This document shows, piece after piece, positions 49,546-57,114 of a stretch of DNA of 64,000 bases (positions are counted from its first letter, which is position 1; the number at the start of each line of letters is the position of its first letter). The notes under the pieces are model-generated. The model was not told where the DNA came from, ran no database searches, and was given only the letters and a program-made list of their open reading frames with translations. Where the stretch lies: contig CAVWQC010000007.1 in the NCBI GenBank assembly GCA_963757065.1, forward strand, positions 1-64,000. Reading direction: 5' to 3'. The position numbers and the translations under genes were made by a program. Source of the DNA: PNON01 sp963757065. Its GTDB lineage: Bacteria; Chloroflexota; Anaerolineae; Anaerolineales; Anaerolineaceae.

Positions 49546-49695
49546 ATGAAGTTCAATAGAAATATCGGTTTTCTATTACTAGCCATATGGCTCATACTCA
49601 CCGGATTATCTGCATTCATCTCGTTTGGCGGCTTGTCTGTGGTTCTGGCTTTACTGGCTATTGCGGCGGGCATCTTCATTCTGTTGAACCGCTAG
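49546..49695 (+). CDS. Small two-helix membrane protein
   Basis: A 49-residue protein: MKFNRNIGFLLLAIWLILTG forms helix 1, GGLSVVLALLAIAAGIFILL helix 2. AAAGGAG lies 7 bases before the ATG, and a terminator follows directly, so expression is credible. I do not recognise a named family. It resembles other tiny Ile/Leu/Ala-rich membrane proteins found beside CsbD/GlsB genes. Confidence 0.65.
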   Translation: MKFNRNIGFLLLAIWLILTGLSAFISFGGLSVVLALLAIAAGIFILLNR

Positions 49696-49701
49696 TTTTT
49701 A

Positions 49702-49737
49702 AACTGCCCGGAAGTAAACGGGCAGTTATCATTTTTT
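49702..49737 (+). terminator. Rho-independent terminator
   Basis: AACTGCCCG and CGGGCAGTT form a perfect 9-bp stem with an 8-base loop, followed by ATCATTTTTT. It closes the csbD-glsB-small protein transcript. Confidence 0.9.
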
Positions 49738-49877
49738 GGATTTTCACACCAAATCTTGATTGTTAATCCTAAATACTAAAATCAGTGAGTGTCAACCGGC
49801 ATAACCTGGACATAATTTTATTCAGGTCAGGTCTCGCTAAATCATTATTAATATTCCTAAAAAATGAACATGACCCG

Positions 49878-50903
49878 TCAAATGGTTTTCAAATTCTTGC
49901 GAAAGTAATTATCCAAGCGTAATTCGGTAACATCCACAAGACGAATTAGGTAATTATCATCAAGCCTTTTCAAGATCGTCCGCGATTGAGTAATCATTTC
50001 TTTAGCGCAAATATATGTCTCGCGAACATGGCTTTTATTCGCTTTCAATATGGTCGCTGCTTGAGAAGGTATGTTTTTTTGATAGATATTTTCATATCCA
50101 AGAGTGACGTAAGAATAATGCCCTTCGGTAAGGTCGCTTTCCAGATCCTGCCAGTCATCGATCATTTGAATGGCTGCACCAAAAAGCAGAAAAACTTCCC
50201 AATAGTCGTCGATAAGGACGGTTTTACCCAACCGCTCAAGACTGAACATAAATGGACTCACAGCATTGGCGCCTTTGGTTCCCAAATTTTGTGGTTTATC
50301 TAGGCTGTACGGGCTGCCTTTTCCACGCATGAACTTTTCCTTTATTTCAGCGCCTAAGAATAGAGAGCGCATTTTATGCAGAATGCCTAAATTGGTTTGA
50401 GTAACACCGAAAATATTGAGAGCTTTCATTTCGTATTCAGCGATCAACGCCTGGGATGTCAGGATTTCCACCGGTGAAGAAATATTTCTATCCACATTCT
50501 CATCCAGAATTCCATAACCTGCCACGGCGAAAACCCCGGCTTCAAGAATTTCCCCAAAACTTTCGATCAGTTCAGACAGTCCTTGTTCGTCCATCCAAAC
50601 TGCCAGGAACGCGAATACAGGATATGCGTCTTTGAAATATTGTTCCCGATTACTTTTCCATTTTGTCAGGTCAAAACCAAAGGGAGCACTAAATTCCCTC
50701 AATACATTGTTCGAATCATCATTAAGTCCTTTAAAGGCATTCAGTAATCCCACATCCACTTTGAGATGCTGCCACCAATTCAAAAGCGAAGATTCCTTTG
50801 ATAAAAATGGCGCCATGACTGCAGCCCAGAAGGCCTCTTTGTCTCGATGATAAATTCGTAAAATTGACGGAGCAAATTTGCTAAATGCTTCTTTATTATT
50901 CAT
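49878..50903 (-). CDS. Class I isoprenoid-synthase-fold protein, substrate unknown
   Basis: The 341-residue, mostly helical protein has an Asp-rich motif MIDDWQDLESD near 246-256, followed by a tract (TEGHYSYVTLGYE) like the second Asp-rich region of trans-prenyl diphosphate synthases. A possible degenerate first Asp-rich site is LDENVDR near 131. This suggests an isoprenoid-synthase-like fold, but the first metal-binding motif is not canonical, so the activity may differ. GAGGAAC precedes the ATG. It follows the DinB-like gene by 57 bp on the same strand. An alternative is a catalytically inactive relative. Confidence 0.6.
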   Translation of the reverse strand: MNNKEAFSKFAPSILRIYHRDKEAFWAAVMAPFLSKESSLLNWWQHLKVDVGLLNAFKGLNDDSNNVLREFSAPFGFDLTKWKSNREQYFKDAYPVFAFLAVWMDEQGLSELIESFGEILEAGVFAVAGYGILDENVDRNISSPVEILTSQALIAEYEMKALNIFGVTQTNLGILHKMRSLFLGAEIKEKFMRGKGSPYSLDKPQNLGTKGANAVSPFMFSLERLGKTVLIDDYWEVFLLFGAAIQMIDDWQDLESDLTEGHYSYVTLGYENIYQKNIPSQAATILKANKSHVRETYICAKEMITQSRTILKRLDDNYLIRLVDVTELRLDNYFRKNLKTI

Positions 50904-50960
50904 TGTTTACAGTTCCTCATGAACAATAAGATATGTTCGAATCAAGGAGGGATTATTCGA

Positions 50961-51446
50961 CTAGATAATCTTTTCCGTTTTTCCAGCAAGCTGACGCAAC
51001 TGTTCAAGCTGCCCGATGTGATAGGTGTAGTGAAAGTGTAAGAAGAAAACTCTCCAACCACGTGTCATTGATCGTTCATGTTCAATAATCTCATGGTCCA
51101 TATCTGATTCACTCATCTCATCCAATCGTGTAAGGATGGCCTTGTGCACCTGGTCGTGATTATTCAGAAGTGTGTCCAACGCGAATATTCCTTCACTTTC
51201 TCCAAGAATTGGATCTGATTCGCGTCCATACCTGGTAAGCTCAATTCTTGAAATGGGAGATATACCCCCGAGTGCTTCCAGCATAGTAATCTGGCTTTCA
51301 AGCAGATGACCCAGCACCCAGTTCATGCAGTTTCCGGCGGGTTGCGGCTGGATGAGCGTGTCTGATTGGATCAAACCATTGGTTTGCTGATGGATCAATT
51401 CCTTTTCGATTTTCAGGATCTTCTTGAGATCGGGTATGGTTATCAT
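50961..51446 (-). CDS. DinB-family protein
   Basis: The 161-residue protein is a four-helix DinB-like domain: the N-terminal helix LKKILKIEKELIHQQTNGLI, NWVLGHLLESQITMLEAL with a metal-ligand His, and the C-terminal HFHYTYHIGQLEQLRQL with the other His residues. DinB-like proteins include metal-dependent thiol transferases and many of unknown role. GGAGC lies 5 bases before the ATG. It is the first gene of the minus-strand pair with the isoprenoid-synthase-like protein. Confidence 0.85.
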   Translation of the reverse strand: MITIPDLKKILKIEKELIHQQTNGLIQSDTLIQPQPAGNCMNWVLGHLLESQITMLEALGGISPISRIELTRYGRESDPILGESEGIFALDTLLNNHDQVHKAILTRLDEMSESDMDHEIIEHERSMTRGWRVFFLHFHYTYHIGQLEQLRQLAGKTEKII

Positions 51447-51710
51447 GAAAGCTCCATAAATGTATTTCCGGTAATTGCATCCACTTTATTATATTCTGGG
51501 AATCAATTTTATTTATTACCTCACCAAATCAAATTTGGGTTTAAACTATCGCCTTCCGGGTTATCCCAGCCAGGCCTATGACCTGGACACCCGGTTCATA
51601 ATGTTCGCTGAGTTCACCGATCTGGTGGTGGAAGTTTATGGAAGAAGCACAACAACCCAAATATTTGTGTTACGAATTTGATCAGCTTTTTACCCGAATC
51701 ATTGATATAT
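51447..51710. other. Divergent intergenic region, DinB and PocR genes
   Basis: This spacer carries the divergent control regions of the DinB-like operon and the sulfur cluster. I see no gene. Short frames here have no ribosome binding site. Confidence 0.4.
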
Positions 51711-51765
51711 TTGTTATAACATGTTATATTAGTGGAATAAATAATGTTATAACAAATTATAACAA
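51711..51765 (+). promoter_or_regulatory. GTTATAAC operator cluster before the PocR-type regulator
   Basis: TTGTTATAACAT (51711-51722) and ATGTTATAACAA (51744-51755) are perfect inverted partners, each containing the palindrome GTTATAAC. A further half site ATTATAACAA (51756-51765) directly abuts the start codon. Such an array right at the start of a regulator gene indicates autoregulation. No Shine-Dalgarno sequence fits between it and the ATG. Confidence 0.65.
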
Positions 51766-52515
51766 ATGGATGATATGAGCGAATTTTATACCGTCAGACA
51801 AATTCAAAGCCTTCTAGAAGTCGACCGGATCACTATATACCGGATGCTGCAGGATGGCCGCTTAAAAGGTATGAAGATCGGCCATCAGTGGAGGTTTGCA
51901 AAAACTGAAGTGGATCGATTTCTGGGTATTTCCGTTCCAGAAGAAAATCAAACGGAGTTCTCTCCAGCTCTTCCCATTCATTGCATCCAAACCATTCAGA
52001 ATCTTTTTTCAGACATCAGCCAATTAAGCTCCCTTGTGGTGGATATGCAGGGAAATGCACTGACGAAAATTAGTTCACCGTGTGCATTTTGCACTCAGAT
52101 CATTTCCTCTCCGGCAGGGCGGGAGGCATGCAAGGAATCCTGGAAATTAATTGCTACGGAATGTCAGGCAAAAACCCAGGTTATTTCATGTCATGCAGGT
52201 TTAAATTATACAGCTGCACCGATTTTCGATCAGGGAAAACAAATCGGGGCATTCATCACAGGTCAGTATTATATATTACAACCCGATCGATATGAAGAAT
52301 CAGAGCGGGTGAAGCGCCTGGCTGCAATGTATCGAATTCCAGTAGATTCCCTTACAGAAGCGATTTTATCTGTTCAGGTGATTACTGTCGAACGTCGTCC
52401 CCACGTTGAGACCTGGCCTCGAACGGCAGCCCAGGCAGTGCATAGCATTCTGGATGAACGTACCGGATTCATTAATCGGTTACAAAAAATCGCAGATTTG
52501 ACCCAAATTGATTAA
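51766..52515 (+). CDS. Excisionase-type HTH regulator with PocR ligand domain
   Basis: The 249-residue protein has an MerR/excisionase-like HTH (residues 8-52: YTVRQIQSLLEVDRITIYRM and GHQWRFAKTEVDRFLG) followed by a PocR domain (about 66-225) with the Cys pattern PCAFCTQIISS, AGREAC, TECQAK and ISCHAGL. PocR domains sense small ligands. The next genes, 9 bp on, are for sulfide oxidation and sulfur relay, so the ligand is likely a sulfur or polysulfide species, by context only. The ATG at 51775 is an alternative start. Confidence 0.85.
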   Translation: MDDMSEFYTVRQIQSLLEVDRITIYRMLQDGRLKGMKIGHQWRFAKTEVDRFLGISVPEENQTEFSPALPIHCIQTIQNLFSDISQLSSLVVDMQGNALTKISSPCAFCTQIISSPAGREACKESWKLIATECQAKTQVISCHAGLNYTAAPIFDQGKQIGAFITGQYYILQPDRYEESERVKRLAAMYRIPVDSLTEAILSVQVITVERRPHVETWPRTAAQAVHSILDERTGFINRLQKIADLTQID

Positions 52516-52524
52516 GGAGAATAG

Positions 52525-53760
52525 ATGAAAACATTTTTAGTTGTAGGGGCGGGAACTGCCGGAACGATGATTGCTATGAAAATGGCAAAAAAACTGAATA
52601 GCCGGGAATGGAAGGTGGTGCTGGTTGATAAAGATACCAAACATTATTATCAACCGGGCTTTCTGTTTATTCCTTTTGGGAAGTATGAAGAAAAGGATGT
52701 TGTGAAGGTCAATAAGCAGTTTATTCCATCGAACATTGAATACATCATCTCCAATATCGAGCTGATTGAGCCGGATTCAAACCAGGTTCGCATAAGCCTT
52801 GATAACCGGACGATCAAATACGATTACCTGGTTATCGCCACGGGCTGTGATATCCACCCGGAAGAAACCGAGGGGTTAAAAGATATTGGCTGGCGAAAAA
52901 ATATCTTCGATTTCTATACATATGAAGGTGCTGCTGCCATGCGCAAATTCCTTGATCGTTGGGAAGGCGGCCGCATGGTGGTCAACGTAGTCGAAAATCC
53001 CATCAAATGCCCGGTAGCTCCACTGGAATTCCTCTTCCTGGCTGATTGGGTCTTCACCCAACGCGGAATACGCAATAAAGTGGAACTTGTTTATGCCACA
53101 CCCCTTTCAGGTGCTTTCACAAAACCCGTTTCATCTGCCATTTTGGGTACACTGCTTGACCGTAAGAATATTAAGGTGGAAGCGGATTACAACGTTGGGG
53201 AAGTCGACTTCGTAAACAATGTGATTAAATCCTACGACGAACGTGAAGTCCCATATGATCTACTTGTGACGATTCCAACCAATAAGGGATCGGACTTGAT
53301 CAAACGTTCCGGGATGGGCGATGCATTGAACTTTATCCCGACCAACAAGTTCACTTTACAATCTGATAAATGGCAGAATATCTGGGTGATGGGAGATGCC
53401 AACAATATACCCGCCTCAAAAGCCGGCGCTGTCATACACTTCCAAAACGAAACCGTCGTTGAAAACATTTTGGCTCATATGGATGGGAAAGAAATGCCCT
53501 CAAAATTTGATGGACATTCCACCTGCTATATTGAAACCGGATTCAATAAAGCCACATTAATAGACTTTAGTTATGAACAGGAGCCGCTGCCGGGCAAGTA
53601 TCCATTTCCCGTCATTGGTCCATTTTCCTTGCTAAGAGAATCCCTCATAAACCATATAGGCAAGCTGGCGTTCCGTTATTTGTATTGGGATCTGATGATG
53701 CGGGGTATAGAAGTTCCACTACCCAGCGAGTTCAGTATGGTTGGTAAAGAAAAACAATAA
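52525..53760 (+). CDS. Sulfide:quinone oxidoreductase-like flavoprotein
   Basis: The 411-residue protein starts with the FAD-binding GxGxxG (VVGAGTAGTMIAMK), has a second dinucleotide segment (VNVVENPIKCPVAPLEF), and Cys108 (ATGCD), Cys162 (KCPVAP) and Cys334 (STCY) that correspond in position to the redox and conserved Cys of SQR. The C-terminal region (FNKATLIDFSYEQEPLPG) matches SQR-type proteins. It would oxidise sulfide to sulfur/polysulfide and reduce quinone at the membrane. AAGGAG lies 5 bases before the ATG. It is in an operon with DsrC- and DsrE-type proteins. Confidence 0.88.
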   Translation: MKTFLVVGAGTAGTMIAMKMAKKLNSREWKVVLVDKDTKHYYQPGFLFIPFGKYEEKDVVKVNKQFIPSNIEYIISNIELIEPDSNQVRISLDNRTIKYDYLVIATGCDIHPEETEGLKDIGWRKNIFDFYTYEGAAAMRKFLDRWEGGRMVVNVVENPIKCPVAPLEFLFLADWVFTQRGIRNKVELVYATPLSGAFTKPVSSAILGTLLDRKNIKVEADYNVGEVDFVNNVIKSYDEREVPYDLLVTIPTNKGSDLIKRSGMGDALNFIPTNKFTLQSDKWQNIWVMGDANNIPASKAGAVIHFQNETVVENILAHMDGKEMPSKFDGHSTCYIETGFNKATLIDFSYEQEPLPGKYPFPVIGPFSLLRESLINHIGKLAFRYLYWDLMMRGIEVPLPSEFSMVGKEKQ

Positions 53761-53795
53761 AAATCAAACAAGTTTAGAAAACGAAGGAGATAATG

Positions 53796-54116
53796 ATGGC
53801 TACAAAAATGATTGGTGGAAAAGAAGTGCAGGTAAATGATGAAGGGTACCTCGTCAATAATGCCGACTGGAACAAGGAATTTGCTGAGGCTGTCGCCAAA
53901 GAAGAAGGTATTGATCAATTAACTGAGCAGCACTGGAAAGTCATTGATTTCGCGCGTCAAAGTGCTGCCACAAGCGGAGGTGCATCTCCAACTCTGCGTA
54001 CCATCACGGATGGTGCAGGCATCACCACCAAGGAACTATTTGGCCTCTTCCCGAAAGGGCCAGCAAAGAAAGTCGCAAAGATTGGCGGTCTTAAGAAACC
54101 CGAAGGCTGCGTTTAA
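53796..54116 (+). CDS. DsrC/TusE-family sulfur carrier, single-Cys type
   Basis: The 106-residue protein has the DsrC fold: GKEVQVNDEGYLVNNADWNK, QLTEQHWKVIDFAR, and the C-terminal arm LFGLFPKGPAKKVAKIGGLK ending in PEGCV with the penultimate catalytic Cys. The second Cys of dissimilatory DsrC, eleven residues earlier, is Ala here, so this is a TusE-like carrier that cannot form the DsrC intramolecular trisulfide. The start at 53796 is preferred over the ATG one codon earlier because GAAGGAG sits 6 bases upstream. It would carry sulfur made by the SQR. Confidence 0.88.
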   Translation: MATKMIGGKEVQVNDEGYLVNNADWNKEFAEAVAKEEGIDQLTEQHWKVIDFARQSAATSGGASPTLRTITDGAGITTKELFGLFPKGPAKKVAKIGGLKKPEGCV

Positions 54117-54163
54117 CAACGGATTTATTGGAATATTCACACTTTTTATAATAGGAGCAAAGA

Positions 54164-54664
54164 ATGACTGACGAACCAAGAAAGATCGCATTTATCTGTT
54201 CAAAAGGTAACCTGGATATGGCTTACCCGGCTTTAATCATGGGCTGGGCTGCACTTGGAAATGGTATCGAAGTGACCATCTTCTTCACTTTTTGGGGCAT
54301 GGACATGATCAACAAAGCACGTGTTGACCACCTGGAAGTTCCTCCCGTAGCGAATTCAAGCATGAAGATGAATTTAATGGGAGTTCCAGGCTATGTCGGT
54401 ATCCCTCAGTTCATGGGTGCATTCCCCGGTATGACTGCTTTTGCAACCCACCTGATGCATAAGAAAATGGAAGCCTTGAAAGTTCCTCCAGTGCGCGAAT
54501 ATTTGCAAATGCTAGTGGATGCTGGCGCCAAACTCTACGCCTGCAAAATGTCTGTCGATATGATGGACTTGAAGAAGGAAGATTTCATAGACGGCGTGAT
54601 CGATATTGTTACCGCTGGCGACTTTATGGACATGTCCGAAGGCAGCCAGATAATTTTCATCTAG
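54164..54664 (+). CDS. DsrE2-like sulfur-relay protein
   Basis: The 166-residue protein starts KIAFICSKGNLDMAYPALIM and has GNGIEVTIFFTFWGMDMINK, and a C-terminal LVDAGAKLYACKMSVDMMDL with the conserved Cys of DsrE/DsrE2 proteins, then IDGVIDIVTAGDFMDMS. DsrE-type proteins transfer sulfane sulfur to or from DsrC/TusE. The gene lies 47 bp after the DsrC-like gene with AGGAG in front of it, and a terminator follows, so the operon ends here. Confidence 0.88.
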   Translation: MTDEPRKIAFICSKGNLDMAYPALIMGWAALGNGIEVTIFFTFWGMDMINKARVDHLEVPPVANSSMKMNLMGVPGYVGIPQFMGAFPGMTAFATHLMHKKMEALKVPPVREYLQMLVDAGAKLYACKMSVDMMDLKKEDFIDGVIDIVTAGDFMDMSEGSQIIFI

Positions 54665-54685
54665 TCCATTCGAATTATGGAAATG

Positions 54686-54725
54686 AAGGGTTGGCTTAAT
54701 AATTATTGAGCCAGCCCTTTTTTAC
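54686..54725 (+). terminator. Rho-independent terminator of the sulfur operon
   Basis: AAGGGTTGGCT pairs with AGCCAGCCCTT (one G-T wobble) and is followed by TTTTTT. Confidence 0.9.
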
Positions 54726-54795
54726 AATTAATATTGTCTATTATCTACTACATAAAGAAATTATTTAAGTAAATACATCCGGCAAAACCTGATAC

Positions 54796-55767
54796 TTACA
54801 CCTCTGAATTTGATCTTAAATAAGCAAGAACATCATCCAGTTGGGTAAATGCCAATGCAGTCACTGTATCAGCGCCCCCATAATAAATGGCAATTCGACC
54901 TGTCGGTTGGTCATACAGAGTGGCACAGGGAAACGCTACATTGGGGACATCCCCCACGCATTCATAATACGTTTGTGGTGAAAGCAAGTAGGATGACCCC
55001 CGGTAGATCACTTTCCAGGGATGGTCAAGATCGAGCAGGGCGGCTCCAAAGCTGTATACGAAGCCGTTGCAGGAAGTTAATACGCCATGATAGAAAAGCA
55101 GCCAGCCTTCGGGAGTTTCAATGGGAACCGGACCAGCTCCAATTTTTGTGCTTTGCCAGCCATTTTTTACTCCCATTACGAAACGATGTTCTCCCCAATG
55201 GATCATATCTGTACTTTGACTCAAGTAAATATCACCAAACGGGGTGTGGCCGTTATCGCTGGGGCGATTCAACATGACATATTTATCGTTGATCCTACGG
55301 GGAAAAAGGACACCATTGCGATTATATGGCAGCAAGGCATTTTCTAAAAAAGTAAATTTTTCGAAATCAAAGGTGTACCCAATCCCGATGGTTGGTCCAT
55401 GATAACCATTGCACCAGGTGACATAATACCGGTCTTCCAACCAGACAACCCGGGGATCGTAGCGGTATTGGAACTGACTGATTTCGGGATCATCACACTG
55501 CCAATCTATGGGAAAATCATCCAGCACCCAGTCCATACCATTCTCACTGAAACCCCGGTTCAGATTCATCTCACGCTTTTTGTTATCAACCCGAAATACG
55601 CCGGCAAATTTTCCATTGAATGGCACGACTGCACTGTTGAAGATACTGTTCGACGATGGGATCAAGTTGCGGGGAATCACCGGGTTTGCACTATAACGCC
55701 AGATGACATCCACACATTCTGCAGGCTTTTGTTCCCATGGGAGGTTTGGTAATGGGGAGGAAGTCAT
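54796..55767 (-). CDS. GH130 glycoside phosphorylase (beta-mannoside type)
   Basis: The 323-residue protein is a five-bladed GH130 protein: RYSANPVIPRNLIPSSNSIF at the start, VFRVDNKKREMNLN, RYDPRVVWLEDRYYVTWCNG with the catalytic Asp, and QSTKIGAGPVPIETPEGWLL. GH130 enzymes phosphorolyse beta-1,4-mannosyl glucose or mannooligosaccharides. A GH2 beta-mannosidase and an oligosaccharide importer lie on the other side of the LacI gene, so mannan-derived oligosaccharides are the likely substrate. The subfamily cannot be fixed by eye. The ATG lies opposite the LacI promoter region. Confidence 0.9.
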   Translation of the reverse strand: MTSSPLPNLPWEQKPAECVDVIWRYSANPVIPRNLIPSSNSIFNSAVVPFNGKFAGVFRVDNKKREMNLNRGFSENGMDWVLDDFPIDWQCDDPEISQFQYRYDPRVVWLEDRYYVTWCNGYHGPTIGIGYTFDFEKFTFLENALLPYNRNGVLFPRRINDKYVMLNRPSDNGHTPFGDIYLSQSTDMIHWGEHRFVMGVKNGWQSTKIGAGPVPIETPEGWLLFYHGVLTSCNGFVYSFGAALLDLDHPWKVIYRGSSYLLSPQTYYECVGDVPNVAFPCATLYDQPTGRIAIYYGGADTVTALAFTQLDDVLAYLRSNSEV

Positions 55768-55835
55768 AAATAATATCTCCTTGCAATGAATAATTACTTC
55801 AATTTAATCATTATATGAGTATTTCATTTTGGTAG

Positions 55836-55864
55836 TTGACTCCCGTCAAAAAAGTCTTTATAAT
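55836..55864 (+). promoter_or_regulatory. Promoter of the LacI-family regulator
   Basis: TTGACT (55836-55841) and TATAAT (55859-55864) are 17 bases apart, near-consensus sigma-70. The palindromic operator starts 12 bases downstream, where a bound repressor would block the polymerase. Confidence 0.8.
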
Positions 55865-55875
55865 AATTATGTTCA

Positions 55876-55891
55876 TTGGGAGCGCTCCCAA
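55876..55891 (+). promoter_or_regulatory. LacI-type operator 1
   Basis: TTGGGAGCGCTCCCAA is a perfect 16-bp palindrome with the central CG typical of LacI/GalR-family operators. It lies just downstream of the regulator promoter, so the repressor probably controls its own gene. It may also reach the divergent GH130 gene. Confidence 0.85.
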
Positions 55892-55936
55892 AAATTATAA
55901 CACAACCAGCGCATACTTTTCAAGACAGGAACATAA

Positions 55937-56980
55937 GTGACAGATCTGACTTTGGTTGACATTGCCAAAAAGGCCGGGGTATCACGCTCCACGGTTTCCC
56001 GTGTTGTCAATGCCAATCCCAATGTAAGCGACGATGTAAGAAAGCGAGTGTTGGAGGTAATTCAAGACACCGGTTACCATCCGAATGCCGCAGCTAGGAC
56101 ACTTGCGTCTCAGCACTCATGGACAATCGGCTTACTATTACCACATAGTGTCAGCTTCTTCTTTACGGATCCTTTCTACCCTCATCTTACCAAAGGAATT
56201 GCCCAGGCTTGTAACCAATATGGATACACCCTGGCTCTTTTTTTGGTAGATACAAAAGAGGACGAAGAAAAGATCTTCCCGCGCGTATCCCGTAAAGGTT
56301 TGCTGGACGGCGTGATCGTCCAGGCCGGACATCATGGCGACCAGAAAATCATTGGCAGCCTGGTGGATGCCAATATGCCTTTAGTGGTTGCCGGACGACC
56401 ATTTAGATATGACAACGTTAGTTTCATTGATATAGATAACATAGGTTCGTCTTTTGTAGCAGTCGATCATTTGATCGGATTGGGCTATAAACGGATTGGT
56501 ACGATCACTGGACCGACCAATAGCACGGTTGGAATTGATCGAAAGGAGGGTTACCTGAAAGCTATGGCCGACCGTGGCATGGTTCTGGATGAAACCTTGA
56601 TCGTCGAGGGTGATTTTACTGAGGCTGGAGGGTTTGCAGCCATGCAATCGTTATTACCTTCCCGACCGGATGCCATATTTGCTGCATCTGACATCATGGC
56701 AGTTGGTGCCATGCGTGCAGCACAAGAAGCCGGGTTGTCGATTCCGGATGATATTGGCTTTGTCGGTTTTGATGATCTACCAATGGCCTCATTGTCAAAC
56801 ATCCAACTGACCACTGTCCGCCAACCTGTTTCTCAATTTGGAATTCGAGCTGTAGAGGTCCTGATCGACCTGATCGAGACTGGTATCTGCCCCCCCCGCC
56901 ATGTGATTCTAGACACCGAATTGGTAGTCCGGAAATCCTGTGGTGCGTTCCAGCGGAATGCAGAGTATGAACAAAAATAG
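55937..56980 (+). CDS. LacI-family transcriptional regulator
   Basis: The 347-residue protein has the LacI HTH at residues 4-55 (LVDIAKKAGVSRSTVSRVVN and the hinge helix YHPNAAARTLAS) and a periplasmic-binding-protein-like effector domain with VDTKEDEEK, GAMRAAQEAGLSIPDDIGFV and PMASLSNIQLTTVRQP. The start is GTG, with AGGAAC upstream. Its position between GH130 and the ABC genes and the matching palindromes on both sides of it indicate that it represses the whole locus until a beta-mannoside-type sugar binds. Confidence 0.94.
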   Translation: MTDLTLVDIAKKAGVSRSTVSRVVNANPNVSDDVRKRVLEVIQDTGYHPNAAARTLASQHSWTIGLLLPHSVSFFFTDPFYPHLTKGIAQACNQYGYTLALFLVDTKEDEEKIFPRVSRKGLLDGVIVQAGHHGDQKIIGSLVDANMPLVVAGRPFRYDNVSFIDIDNIGSSFVAVDHLIGLGYKRIGTITGPTNSTVGIDRKEGYLKAMADRGMVLDETLIVEGDFTEAGGFAAMQSLLPSRPDAIFAASDIMAVGAMRAAQEAGLSIPDDIGFVGFDDLPMASLSNIQLTTVRQPVSQFGIRAVEVLIDLIETGICPPRHVILDTELVVRKSCGAFQRNAEYEQK

Positions 56981-56996
56981 TTTTTTTAACTTAAGA

Positions 56997-57020
56997 TGGG
57001 AGCGCTCTCAAAAGCGCTCC
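56997..57020 (+). promoter_or_regulatory. LacI-type operator 2, also a hairpin
   Basis: TGGGAGCGCTCTCA (56997-57010) is an 11- or 12-of-14 match to operator 1, and a further half site AGCGCTCC follows. The two also form an 8-bp stem GGAGCGCT/AGCGCTCC with a 6-base loop, so the sequence could in addition terminate the lacI transcript. It lies 105 bp before the substrate-binding protein start. Confidence 0.75.
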
Positions 57021-57059
57021 ATTCAAATATTGGGAGGAGGTGAGGGAATAATCGTACGT

Positions 57060-57089
57060 CTGACGGGTTTTCAAAATTCGTTCTATAAT
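57060..57089 (+). promoter_or_regulatory. Candidate promoter of the ABC importer operon
   Basis: TATAAT (57084-57089) is preceded by CTGACG (57060-57065) with an 18-base spacer. The start codon follows 25 bases after the -10 box, with AAGGAG 6-7 bases before it. The -35 match is moderate. Confidence 0.55.
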
Positions 57090-57114
57090 CCAAACTATCT
57101 ATAAGGAGAATAAG

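Noticed and set aside
51475..51681. Short plus-strand frames in the DinB-PocR spacer.
   Set aside because: No start signal, and no similarity visible.
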